Of a stretch of DNA of 51,861 nucleotides, positions 15,755-24,346 are shown piece by piece (position 1 is the stretch's first letter; each line of letters starts with the position of its first letter). Below the pieces are notes generated by a model. That model saw nothing but the letters and a program-made list of their open reading frames with translations. It did not search any database and was not told the DNA's origin. The DNA is from Hyphomonadaceae bacterium (lineage in GTDB: Bacteria; Pseudomonadota; Alphaproteobacteria; Caulobacterales; Aquidulcibacteraceae). The DNA lies in the NCBI GenBank assembly GCA_022841905.1, contig JALHQO010000015.1, forward strand, positions 1 through 51,861, given 5' to 3'. The position numbers and the translations under genes are program-made.

Positions 15755-18406
15755 TTACCAGGCGAGGCGAGCGCCGAGACGTGCGCCGTGTTCAGTCTGG
15801 TTTTCGGTGAAGTCGCCGCGATAGTGAGCGTAGAGCTCAAGGCTCTCGCTCAGCGTCGCGACGAAGCCGAGGCCGGTTTCGAGCCCGGTTTGGCCAGGAT
15901 CGGCGGAGGCGGTGGTGAACGTGGCGCCATGCAGCGTTGCGTTGGCGTCGGCGCCGCCGGACTCGGTGGCGTGAACCAGATAGGCTTGCGCGTAGGGACG
16001 AATAGTTATTCCGCTGGACTGCAGGTCGCGGCCGTAACGGGCGCCGAGGCGCAGGCGGGTGGCGTCGTCCTCAGTGTCGGCAAAGCTCAGCGCCACAGTC
16101 GCGGCGCCGGTTTCCGTGACGCTGTTACGCGAGACTTCTTCCCATGACACGCCGCCGAGCACATCGACCTGACCGCCAAGCGCTTGCAGCGTGCGCCCGA
16201 ACTCGAATTCGACCGCGATGGTCTCGCCGTCCGGTGTTGAGGTAAGTTCTTCAACGCCGGTGCTGAGCCCGACGCCGCGGCGAATGTCGTAGCGATCGAC
16301 GCTGTAACCGATGGAGCTGTTGCTGAAGAGCGAACCGTCGGTCCAGCGCGCATAGGCGAGGGCCTGGTAGGATTCGACTTCCGGCCGGCCATCACCGCGC
16401 GCAACGCCATCGACGTATGCGAACGCGCCGCCGACGTTCCAGCCATTGCCGACAGGCGCATCGAGACCGACGACGAGGCCGCCGCTGCGATAGTCGAAGC
16501 CATTGGCGGTGTCGTCGCCATCGATATCGGCATCGGCGCCGACGATCTCGCCCCAAAGGTGGCGCGACGGCTCTGCCTCGCTGAGACGCGAGCGCACGGC
16601 GGCGCGACCGACGCGGCTGTTGCGATGCGCGCCTTCGCGGCCGGTGGCGTGAATGTCGCCAGCGACTTGCTGGAAGGCGGCGGCGAGCTGCGCTTCGTTG
16701 AGGCCAGCGAGGCTGTCGAAGAACGCGCCAACGTCGCCCGTGCCGGTTCCGGCGTCAGGGCGGACGCCTTGCAGCGCCGCGCCGGCCGAGCGGGCATTGC
16801 GGAGACCGCCAGTGAGCAAGCTGTAATCGGCCATGGTGACGGCGAGCGCGATGGTGTTGTCGCCATAGATAACGTCAAAGCGCGTGCCGGCGGCGAGGCC
16901 GCTGCCGGGTTGGGTGAGGGCGTCAAACGTCCCGGCGACGCCGCCTTCGGCGGTGACGATGAGGAAGGTGTCGCCAACGTCCGGCGTGAAGGTGTTGTTG
17001 GCCGGTGCGGTGATGCCGCGCAGAATCGGCGCCAGCGTGCCGTCAGCGGTGTAGATGCTGCTGCCGCCAGTGAGCACGAGCGTGTCGTAGTGGCCTGCGC
17101 CGTTGCCGACAGTGAGGCCGTCAATATCGACCTGCAGGGTTGAGCCTGGCAATTGCGTAACGCTGCCGGCGACGATCAGTTGGCCAGGCGAGTTGCCGGG
17201 CGAGAGCGTGCCCGACACTTCGACATCGCCGACGATCGTGCCGCCGCCGCTGATGAAAGCGCCAGCGTCGACCCAGACATTGCCGGTGAACACCGAATTG
17301 AACGCCATCAAGCCTTCTTCGACGCAGGCGCCGATTGCGTTGGACGCGTTGGCGCGCAGATCGAGAACGCCGAGACCTTGCTTGTAGAGACAGCCCGTAC
17401 CTGAGACTTCGCCGTTCAGTGTCAGCGTGAGGTCTTCGGCCACGTTGAAGGCGCCGCCGTGATTGGAGCTGACGACCACGTCGCGCTCGATGCTCATGCT
17501 CTGCGTCGGCGTGAATGTGCCGTGATAGAGGGTGAGGGCTGCGCCTTCAGCGCCCAGCGCGGCGTCGTCGCCCGCGCTGATGGCGGCGTGATTGACGTAG
17601 AAGCCGGCATTGGTGTTGACGCCCGTCAGATTGGCTGTGCCGTGGCCGACGACGGTGATGACGCCGTCGCCGCTGAAATCGCCCTCGAAGGTGACATCGG
17701 TCATGTTGGTGTCGATGTAGCCGCCCGGCGCGTTGACGATGACGTCGTTGGTCACTGGCGGCGAGTCTTCGGCGACCAGCAGGGTGCCGCCGTCGAACGT
17801 CAGGTCGGTGTCGGCGGCGAAGTCATCGACGCTGAATGTTTCTTGGCTGGTGTCGATGGTGAGGGGGCCGGCGCCGATGATGATGATATCGCCGTTGGGG
17901 GCGATGACGAACGTGCCGGCGTTGATCATCGGATCCGACGGCTCCCAGTTCACCGAGAGCGACGATCCAGTATTGTAGCCAAACTGGTAGGAGCCTGCGA
18001 CCAAGTCGGTGAAGGTGACGTACTGAAACGAGTAGATGCTGTGGCCGGACGGATCGCCCGTCAGTCCGCCGAGACCATCGGGGAAGAAGTAGTTGACGCC
18101 GGGCGTCAGGCCGGGGGGCAAGGTGCCGTCGGCGACGCCGTCAAAGCCCGGGTAAAGCTGGAACGCGTTGGTGCCGACGAGCGTGTTGGTGGTCGTGTTG
18201 GTGAGATCGAGAGCGCCTTCCGGAGCGCCTGTGGTGGTGTGCCAAGAGCCGTAGAAAATATCGACGTCGAACAGCCCCGTGCCGCTGCCTTGCGTAATGA
18301 TGAAGCCGAGCGAGTCGGTGTGGGCGGCAGCACTTGGCGCCATCGCGTACGTCGCCATCAAAGCCGTTGTTGCGTGCAGCGCGGTCTTGCGGAAATTCAG
18401 TCTCAC
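15755..18406 (-). CDS. Autotransporter (type Va secretion) with C-terminal beta-barrel
   Basis: An 883-residue protein. A signal sequence is seen at about 1-31 (FRKTALHATTALMATYAMAPSAAA). Residues to about 600 form a repetitive Gly/Asn/Thr-rich passenger, with the beta-helix motifs SGGGTIVGDVEVSGTLSPGN and SPGQLIVAGSV typical of autotransporter-associated strands. The last 270-280 residues are the translocator barrel, ending in an aromatic residue (GARLGARLAW) as outer-membrane barrels require. Two cysteines (GTGCLYKQ and IGACVEEG) may form a disulfide, which is unusual in passengers. A GTG start at 18406 is chosen because GGGGG precedes it and the next residues are a proper signal peptide; an in-frame ATG lies 27 codons upstream. 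The passenger function is unknown; adhesion or surface display is likely. Confidence 0.88.
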   Translation of the reverse strand: MRLNFRKTALHATTALMATYAMAPSAAAHTDSLGFIITQGSGTGLFDVDIFYGSWHTTTGAPEGALDLTNTTTNTLVGTNAFQLYPGFDGVADGTLPPGLTPGVNYFFPDGLGGLTGDPSGHSIYSFQYVTFTDLVAGSYQFGYNTGSSLSVNWEPSDPMINAGTFVIAPNGDIIIIGAGPLTIDTSQETFSVDDFAADTDLTFDGGTLLVAEDSPPVTNDVIVNAPGGYIDTNMTDVTFEGDFSGDGVITVVGHGTANLTGVNTNAGFYVNHAAISAGDDAALGAEGAALTLYHGTFTPTQSMSIERDVVVSSNHGGAFNVAEDLTLTLNGEVSGTGCLYKQGLGVLDLRANASNAIGACVEEGLMAFNSVFTGNVWVDAGAFISGGGTIVGDVEVSGTLSPGNSPGQLIVAGSVTQLPGSTLQVDIDGLTVGNGAGHYDTLVLTGGSSIYTADGTLAPILRGITAPANNTFTPDVGDTFLIVTAEGGVAGTFDALTQPGSGLAAGTRFDVIYGDNTIALAVTMADYSLLTGGLRNARSAGAALQGVRPDAGTGTGDVGAFFDSLAGLNEAQLAAAFQQVAGDIHATGREGAHRNSRVGRAAVRSRLSEAEPSRHLWGEIVGADADIDGDDTANGFDYRSGGLVVGLDAPVGNGWNVGGAFAYVDGVARGDGRPEVESYQALAYARWTDGSLFSNSSIGYSVDRYDIRRGVGLSTGVEELTSTPDGETIAVEFEFGRTLQALGGQVDVLGGVSWEEVSRNSVTETGAATVALSFADTEDDATRLRLGARYGRDLQSSGITIRPYAQAYLVHATESGGADANATLHGATFTTASADPGQTGLETGLGFVATLSESLELYAHYRGDFTENQTEHGARLGARLAW

Positions 18407-18576
18407 GTCGTGCCCCCGGGATAGATTGAAGTGCGGGGAAGCTGTGCGCGCGCCATTAACCAAGAATGAATTACGCTTCATTTTCAAAGAGATAGGCCAA
18501 GAGGCATAGGCCGTTTGCGCAGCCGTGTTCAGCCGGTGTCGATTGTGCGCTAGCAGAGCGGAGCGACCTGCAACGG

Positions 18577-19941
18577 ATGTTCAACACGATGGCGCTGAGC
18601 GATCTCATCGCGCGCGAGACGCAGCGCTTCCTGGATACGCATCCGAAGAGCGCCGCGCACGCAGACGCGCTGAAGGCGCATTGGCTGTTCGGCGCGCCGT
18701 TTCATTGGATGAACGATTGGGCCGCACCCGTCGCGATCATCACCGAAGACGGCGAAGGCGCGATGCTGACTGATATCGACGACAACACGTATGACGACTT
18801 CTGCCTGGGCGACACGCCCGGCATGTTCGGTCACGGCCGCCCCGAAATTGCGCGCGCCGTTGCAGAGCAAGCGCGGCGTGGGGCGACGTTCATGTTGCCG
18901 ACGGAAGAGGCCGCTGGCGTCGGCGCGTTGTTGGCGGAGCGCTTTGGGTTGCCGTTCTGGCAGACGACGCTTTCCGCGTCTGACGCCAACCGTGCGCTGA
19001 TCCGCTGGGCGCGGGCGGTGACGCAGAAGTCTGTGATCGTCGTGTTCGACGGCTGTTATCACGGCATGGTCGAGGATTGCTTCGTCGAGTTGCGCCACGG
19101 CCGCACGCGGCCTGATGCGGGGCTCATCGGCCAGGTGTTCGACATGACGCGCACGACGCGCGCCGGGCCGTTCAACGACATTGGCGCGCTGGAGGCGGCG
19201 CTGGCGCAAGGCGATGTCGCTGCGATCCTGGCTGAACCGGCGATGACCAATTGCGGTATGATCCTGCCGGAGCCCAATTTCTGGAAACGTGCGCAGGCGC
19301 TGGCGAAGAAGGCTGGCGCGTTGCTGATCCTCGATGAGACGCACACGCTATCGAGCGGGCCGGGTGGCGCGACGAAAGCGTGGGGCTTGGCGCCGGATGC
19401 GTTGGTGATCGGCAAAGCCATCGCGGGCGGGTTTCCTGCGGCGGTGTGGGGCGTGAGCGCGGAGTTGGCGGAGAAGATTGCGGCCGTGCCGCGCAGCGGC
19501 GGCCGCTCCGGCATCGGGACGACGCTGGCCGGCAACGCCATGGGCATCGCCGCGATCGGCGCGACGTTGCGGGAGTTGGCGACGCCGGCTGCATTTGAGG
19601 CGATGTTGACTGGAGCCGATGACCTAGTGGCCAAGCTCAATAGCGTCATCGCGGATCGCAAGCTGCCTTGGTGTGTCGTCCATATTGGCGCGCGCGCGGA
19701 GATCGTGTTCGCGCCTGAGCCGCCGAAGAACGCCGCCGCGATGCGGCCGGCGCTGGCGCAGAGCGAATTGAACCATGCGCTCCACCTCTATCTGATGAAT
19801 CGCGGCATCCTTATCGCGCCGTTTCACATGATGATGCTGGTCTGCCCGGCGACGACGACGCAACAGATTGACCGGCTGGTCGCAGCGGTCGATAGCTTCG
19901 CGGAAGAGTACGCCCGAGAAGGCGCCGCCAAAGAAGCCTAA
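18577..19941 (+). CDS. Class III aminotransferase, glutamate-1-semialdehyde-mutase-like
   Basis: A 454-residue PLP enzyme related to glutamate-1-semialdehyde aminomutase. It has YDDFCLGDTPGMFGHGRPEIA near residues 68-88, the cofactor region SASDANRALIRWARA, LLILDETHTLSSGPGG with the PLP aspartate, and the lysine in LVIGKAIAGGFPAAVWG. The SASDAN and DETHT variations argue against a true HemL, which has SGTEA and DEV. The start at 18577 follows GGAG at 18560 by a long spacing; ATG at 18589 is an alternative. It is followed after 2 bases by a glutamine-synthetase-like ligase and then the putrescine importer, so a role in amine or amino-aldehyde metabolism is inferred. Confidence 0.82.
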   Translation: MFNTMALSDLIARETQRFLDTHPKSAAHADALKAHWLFGAPFHWMNDWAAPVAIITEDGEGAMLTDIDDNTYDDFCLGDTPGMFGHGRPEIARAVAEQARRGATFMLPTEEAAGVGALLAERFGLPFWQTTLSASDANRALIRWARAVTQKSVIVVFDGCYHGMVEDCFVELRHGRTRPDAGLIGQVFDMTRTTRAGPFNDIGALEAALAQGDVAAILAEPAMTNCGMILPEPNFWKRAQALAKKAGALLILDETHTLSSGPGGATKAWGLAPDALVIGKAIAGGFPAAVWGVSAELAEKIAAVPRSGGRSGIGTTLAGNAMGIAAIGATLRELATPAAFEAMLTGADDLVAKLNSVIADRKLPWCVVHIGARAEIVFAPEPPKNAAAMRPALAQSELNHALHLYLMNRGILIAPFHMMMLVCPATTTQQIDRLVAAVDSFAEEYAREGAAKEA

Positions 19942-19943
19942 AC

Positions 19944-21317
19944 ATGACCATCGCCGATCCGAAGGAAGTCAAAGCCTTCCTCGACAAGCATCCCGAGATT
20001 CAGTTCTTCGAGATCGTTTTCACCAACATGGCCGGCGTGCCGCGTGGCAAGCGCCTGCGCCGGCATGAGATCGAAGCGGTTTACGCGCAGGGACGCTTCC
20101 TGCCAGGCTCGATCCTGGTCAACGACATCACCGGCCAAGACGTCGAAGCGACAGGTTTGGTGTGGGAAGACGGCGACGCGGATCGTGTGGCGCGGCCTAT
20201 CGCTGGGCGGCTGACACCCGCGACGTGGCTGGGCGCCGATGTCGCGCAGATCCCGCTGTCGATGTACGAACTCGATGGCGCGCCGCATGATCTCGATCCG
20301 CGCCATGTGCTGAAGCGTGTGATCGATCGCTTTGCGGCGGATGGGCTCGTGCCGGTGGTGGCGTGCGAGCTTGAGTATTATCTGGTCGATGCGCGTCGCA
20401 CCGCGAACGGCAAAATTCAGCTGCCGCCGTCGCCGCTGACGGGTGACCGCGCCACGCAGCACCAAGTTTATGGGCTTCGCGAGGTGGAGGAGGCGTCCGG
20501 GTTCCTGCGCGATCTCTGGGCGACTGCCGATGCGATGGGCATTCCGCTCGAAGGCGCGATTAGCGAATACGCACCGGGGCAGTTGGAACTCACTTTGAAG
20601 CATCACGCCGATGCGCTGCGCGCTGCCGATGATGCAGTGCTCTATAAGCGTGCGGCGAAGGGCGTCGCGCTCAAGCATGGGTGCGAGGCGACGTTCATGG
20701 CCAAACCATTCGCCGATCTCGCGGGCTCCGGCATGCATCTGCATGTCAGCGTCAACGATAAGGCGGGCAAGAACATCTTTGCGTCAGAGAAGCCCGAGGG
20801 CGAGCCGGTGCTGGCGCACGCAATTGGCGGCATGAAGGCGCTACTTGCAGACTCGATGGCGATCTATGCGCCGAACGCCAATTCGTATCGCCGCTTCCGC
20901 GCCAATTCCTATGCGCCGGTCGCGCCGACTTGGGGCGTCAACAACCGCACCGTGTCCTTCCGCGTGCCTGCGGGCGCGCCGCCGACTCGTCACATCGAAC
21001 ACCGCGTCGCAGGCGCTGACGCGCATCCGGCGCTGGCGCTGGCCGCACTCCTTGCTGCAGTGCACCATGGGATCACCAACAAAACCGACCCGGGCCCCGC
21101 GATCGTGGGGGACGGCTATTCTCAGGCCGAGGGCGGCGAGAAAATCCCGACCAACTGGTTCGCGGCGACCGATCGCTTCGCGGACTCCGCTATTTTGAAG
21201 GACTATTTGGGCGAACGGTTCGTGCGCATGTACGCGACCGTGAAGCGGGTTGAGCAAGATCGCTTCCAAAGTGTGATCCCAGATATTGATTATGACTGGT
21301 ATTTGCGTGCTTGTTAG
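19944..21317 (+). CDS. Glutamine synthetase family ligase (PuuA/GlnA3-like), copy 1
   Basis: 457 residues with the GS beta-grasp domain (FTNMAGVPRGKRLRRHEIE) and catalytic domain. Conserved elements are the metal-site ELE at 142-144, the second acidic strand EGAISEYAPGQLELTL, the MHLHVSV histidine loop near 264-270, ATP and glutamate-site arginines in NSYRRFRANSY and NRTVSFRVP, and IEHRVAGADAHPAL. The adenylylation tyrosine region of GlnA is missing. These features fit the gamma-glutamyl-polyamine ligase branch, which couples glutamate to an amine using ATP. It starts 2 bases after the aminotransferase stop and precedes the polyamine importer. It differs clearly from the second copy at 28673; the two may act on different amines. 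Confidence 0.85.
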   Translation: MTIADPKEVKAFLDKHPEIQFFEIVFTNMAGVPRGKRLRRHEIEAVYAQGRFLPGSILVNDITGQDVEATGLVWEDGDADRVARPIAGRLTPATWLGADVAQIPLSMYELDGAPHDLDPRHVLKRVIDRFAADGLVPVVACELEYYLVDARRTANGKIQLPPSPLTGDRATQHQVYGLREVEEASGFLRDLWATADAMGIPLEGAISEYAPGQLELTLKHHADALRAADDAVLYKRAAKGVALKHGCEATFMAKPFADLAGSGMHLHVSVNDKAGKNIFASEKPEGEPVLAHAIGGMKALLADSMAIYAPNANSYRRFRANSYAPVAPTWGVNNRTVSFRVPAGAPPTRHIEHRVAGADAHPALALAALLAAVHHGITNKTDPGPAIVGDGYSQAEGGEKIPTNWFAATDRFADSAILKDYLGERFVRMYATVKRVEQDRFQSVIPDIDYDWYLRAC

Positions 21318-21383
21318 CAGGCGGATGCCGGGAGCAGGCTAAGCGGGGCCGCGCGAGCGGCAGACCAGGAAAGGGCGCACCCC

Positions 21384-22487
21384 ATGACTAAGGGCAAATA
21401 TCTCCGAGGCGCGTCGCGTCGTTCACTGCTGAAGCAATTTGGCGCCGGCGCCATCGGCTTGTCGTTCGCTGGCGGCTTGAGCGCGTGCGGCGGTAGCGGT
21501 GGTGGCGGCAATGTCGTCAACTTCTACAATTGGGACACCTATATCGGGCCGACGACGCTGGACGACTTTCAAGCCGCGACCGGCACGACCGTGAACATGA
21601 GCTTGTTCGCAACCAACGATGAGCTCTTCGCGCGTCTGCGCGCCGGCAATCCGGGCTTCGACGTGATCGTGCCGTCGAACGAGTTCGTCACCCGCATGAG
21701 CCAAGCGGAGATGATCCAGCCATTGGATCACACGCTGATCCCGAACATGTCGAACCTGCTGCCGGAATTCCAGGACGCCGCGTTCGATCCGGGCCGACGC
21801 TATTCGATGCCGTACACGTGGCTGGTGCTCGGCATTGGCTATCGCAAGAGCGCGATGCCCGCGGGCTTCGTGCCGAACTCGTGGCGCTATCTATTCGACA
21901 GCCCGCAATTTACGCAACGTATCGCGTTGCTCTCGGAATCGGCGGACCTCATTCGCCTCTGCGCCAAGTATCAGGGCATTTCGCTGAACGGCATTCCGGA
22001 CGCGAACCTGACCTCGATCGAGCAAATGCTCATTCGCCAAAAGCCGCACGTGAAGGCGTTCCACGAGGACGACGGCCAGGATTTGCTGGCGTCGGGCGAA
22101 ATCGACATCGTGCTCGAATACAATGGCGACATGGCCCAGCTGATGGCGGCCGAGGGCGGCGACCAGTTCGATTTCGTGGTGCCGAACGAAGGCACGCTGA
22201 TCAATTCGGATTGCCTCTGCATCCCGACAGGCGCGCCGAACGTCGCTGGCGCACATGCCTTCATCAATTATCTGCTCGACGCTGAAGCCGGCAAAGCGAT
22301 CACCGAGGAAATTCAGTATCCGACCCCGAACGCGGCAGTCGCGGCGCTCATGGGACCGGAATACCAGAACAATCCGGTGATCTTCCCGTCGGCCGAGGTG
22401 ATGGCGCGCAGCGAATATGGCGCGTTCGAGGGCGATGAGCGCGCGCGGCTCTACGAAGAAATCTTCACCCGCATCAGCGCGGCGTGA
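21384..22487 (+). CDS. Polyamine ABC transporter substrate-binding lipoprotein (PotF/PotD-like)
   Basis: 367 residues. The N-terminus has a twin-arginine-like SRRSLLKQFGAGAIGLSF and a lipobox LSAC, followed by a Gly/Ser spacer, so it should be a lipid-anchored periplasmic protein. The mature part begins VVNFYNWDTYIGPTTLDDF, the classical start of spermidine/putrescine-binding proteins, and carries FDVIVPSNEFVTRM and IDIVLEYNGDMAQL. The start follows AGGAAAGGG. It leads the importer gene set. A terminator-like hairpin after it can make this protein more abundant than the permeases. Putrescine is the likely ligand because of the neighbouring putrescine-degrading enzymes, but other polyamines remain possible. 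Confidence 0.9.
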   Translation: MTKGKYLRGASRRSLLKQFGAGAIGLSFAGGLSACGGSGGGGNVVNFYNWDTYIGPTTLDDFQAATGTTVNMSLFATNDELFARLRAGNPGFDVIVPSNEFVTRMSQAEMIQPLDHTLIPNMSNLLPEFQDAAFDPGRRYSMPYTWLVLGIGYRKSAMPAGFVPNSWRYLFDSPQFTQRIALLSESADLIRLCAKYQGISLNGIPDANLTSIEQMLIRQKPHVKAFHEDDGQDLLASGEIDIVLEYNGDMAQLMAAEGGDQFDFVVPNEGTLINSDCLCIPTGAPNVAGAHAFINYLLDAEAGKAITEEIQYPTPNAAVAALMGPEYQNNPVIFPSAEVMARSEYGAFEGDERARLYEEIFTRISAA

Positions 22488-22496
22488 TGACTTGAT

Positions 22497-22524
22497 CCGC
22501 CGGCCTCGCGCCGGCGGTTTTCTC
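22497..22524 (+). terminator. Intra-operon hairpin terminator/attenuator after substrate-binding gene
   Basis: CCGCCGGC (22497-22504) pairs perfectly with GCCGGCGG (22510-22517) around a 5-base loop and is followed by TTTTCTCTCT. It lies between the binding-protein and first permease genes. Partial termination here would lower permease expression relative to the binding protein. Confidence 0.7.
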
Positions 22525-22550
22525 TCTCTGGCGGTGGGAGTGCGTCGGCG

Positions 22551-23456
22551 ATGGAGCAGACGTGGAAACAGGCGAAGGCGGCGTTCGCGGCGATAGCCGT
22601 GCCGCCGATCGCTTGGCTTTTCCTGTTTTTCCTCGTGCCGATGGCGGTGATCTGGGCCTATTCGTTCGGCGAGAACACCGGCCCGATCACGATCGATCTC
22701 ACCGGCACGTTCGCCAACTACGTCCGCGCGCTCGAGCCGCTCTATCTGCAGATCTTCTGGAAGAGCCTGATCGTCGCCGGCATCACGACGCTGCTGTGCC
22801 TGATCATCGGCTTTCCTGTGGCGCTCGCCATCGCCTTCGCGACGCCGAAGATGAAGTCGTGGCTGCTGCTGCTGATCATGCTGCCGTTTTGGACCAACCT
22901 GCTGATCCGCACGTTCGCGCTGATCGCGGTGCTGCGCGAGCAGGGCTATGTGAACTTCGCGCTCGAATGGCTTTGGAATAATGCAAGCGGCTTCATGACG
23001 CTCGTCGGCCTGCAGCCGCTGGGCGAGTACGAGCCGCTGACGCTGCTCTACAACAACACGGCCGTGATCATCGGCCTCGTTTACGTGCATCTGCCGTTCA
23101 TGGTGCTGCCGCTTTATTCGGCGCTCGACCGTATGGACCGCTCGCTGATGGAGGCGAGCCTCGATCTCGGGGCCGGGCATCTGCGTACAATCTGGTCGGT
23201 GGTCGTGCCGTTGGCGGCGCCCGGCATTGCGTCAGGGATACTGATCACCTTCATCCCGGCGCTCGGCGCTTATCTGACGCCCGATCTGCTCGGGGGCACC
23301 GATAGCCAGATGATCGCCAATGTCATTGAGCGTCAGTTCAAGCGCGCCAATGACTGGCCCTTCGGCGCGGCACTCTCGTTCCTGCTGATGTATCTCACCT
23401 TCATCGCGATTGCGGCGCAGGCGTTTATTCAACGCAAGTCCGAGCGGAGGGGCTGA
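22551..23456 (+). CDS. Polyamine ABC transporter permease (PotH/PotB-like)
   Basis: 301 residues with six predicted membrane helices, the first being IAWLFLFFLVPMAVIWAYSF. The cytoplasmic EAA loop that contacts the ATPase reads MEASLDLGAGHLRTIWSVVV, with the conserved E-A-x-x-D-L-G-A. LGAYLTPDLLGG and MIANVIERQF are typical of the PotB/PotH branch. GGGAG precedes the start. The stop overlaps the start of the second permease by one base (TGATG), showing translational coupling. Together with the next gene it should form the membrane pore of the importer. Confidence 0.92.
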   Translation: MEQTWKQAKAAFAAIAVPPIAWLFLFFLVPMAVIWAYSFGENTGPITIDLTGTFANYVRALEPLYLQIFWKSLIVAGITTLLCLIIGFPVALAIAFATPKMKSWLLLLIMLPFWTNLLIRTFALIAVLREQGYVNFALEWLWNNASGFMTLVGLQPLGEYEPLTLLYNNTAVIIGLVYVHLPFMVLPLYSALDRMDRSLMEASLDLGAGHLRTIWSVVVPLAAPGIASGILITFIPALGAYLTPDLLGGTDSQMIANVIERQFKRANDWPFGAALSFLLMYLTFIAIAAQAFIQRKSERRG

Positions 23457-24343
23457 TGGCGGACGAAGGCCTCACCGCGCTGCCGCAGGTCGGCCGCCCC
23501 AAGCGCGAGCCGCGCGATAAGCCGGGCCCGCTGGAATACATGCGCCAATGGCCGCTGCGCGTGATCGTGGTCGCGACCTTAGTGTTTCTCTACGCGCCGC
23601 TGATCACGCTGATGGCGTTCAGCTTCAACGATAGCCGCCGCAACATTGTCTGGCAGGGCTTCACCACCGATTGGTACGTGAAGGCCTTCAACAATGAATC
23701 GCTGCTGCAGGCCTTCATCAACTCGCTAACCATCGCCTTTTTCTGCACCATCATCTCGGTGATCCTCGGCGCGCTGGCCGCTGTGATGCTGTGGCGCTTC
23801 CGCTTTCCCGGCAAAACCGTGGTCGAAGGGTCGATGGCGCTGCCGATCGTAGTGCCTGAAATTTGCCTCGGCGTGGCGATGCTGGTGTTCTTCGCCCGTG
23901 TGATGCCCTGGCCGATGGGTCTGCCATGGCCGCTCAATCTTGGCGCCATCACCATTGCACACGTCTCGTTTGCGTTTCCGTTCGTGGCGACGGTGGTGCG
24001 GGCGCGGCTTTCCTCGTTCAATCGCGAGTTGGAGGAGGCGGCCAAGGATTTGGGCGCGAGCGAGTGGCGGACGTTCTGGGACGTGCTGGTGCCGCACATG
24101 CAGCCTGGCCTGATTGCAGGCGCGCTGCTGGCCTTCACCTTGTCGCTGGACGATTTCGTCATCACCTTCTTCACCGCCGGGCCGGACACGATCACGTTCC
24201 CGGTGAAGGTCTATTCGATGCTGCGTTTCTCGGTGACGCCGGAAGTGAACGCCGCATCCACGGTGCTCATCGTTGTCACCGTCATCCTCACGGCCATCGG
24301 ACTGCAGATGCAGAACAGTCAGTCGAAGGAGAAGAAGGCGTAA
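23456..24343 (+). CDS. Polyamine ABC transporter permease (PotI/PotC-like)
   Basis: 295 residues. A hydrophilic N-terminal tail of about 35 residues precedes six membrane helices (first VIVVATLVFLYAPLITLMAF). The EAA loop is LEEAAKDLGASEWRTFWDV, matching the PotC/PotI branch, and SLDDFVITFFTAG is a strong family marker. The hydrophilic tail is longer than in E. coli PotI. It overlaps the preceding permease by one base and is followed after 3 bases by the ATPase gene, so the three are co-translated. Confidence 0.92.
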   Translation: MADEGLTALPQVGRPKREPRDKPGPLEYMRQWPLRVIVVATLVFLYAPLITLMAFSFNDSRRNIVWQGFTTDWYVKAFNNESLLQAFINSLTIAFFCTIISVILGALAAVMLWRFRFPGKTVVEGSMALPIVVPEICLGVAMLVFFARVMPWPMGLPWPLNLGAITIAHVSFAFPFVATVVRARLSSFNRELEEAAKDLGASEWRTFWDVLVPHMQPGLIAGALLAFTLSLDDFVITFFTAGPDTITFPVKVYSMLRFSVTPEVNAASTVLIVVTVILTAIGLQMQNSQSKEKKA

Positions 24344-24346
24344 TCC

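Noticed and set aside
18577..19941. True HemL (glutamate-1-semialdehyde aminomutase for haem synthesis)
   Set aside because: The cofactor motifs differ (SASDAN, DETHT) and the gene is coupled to a polyamine-type ligase rather than haem genes.
19944..21317. Housekeeping glutamine synthetase GlnA
   Set aside because: Lacks the adenylylation tyrosine region and sits in a polyamine block; both copies match the gamma-glutamyl-polyamine ligase branch better.
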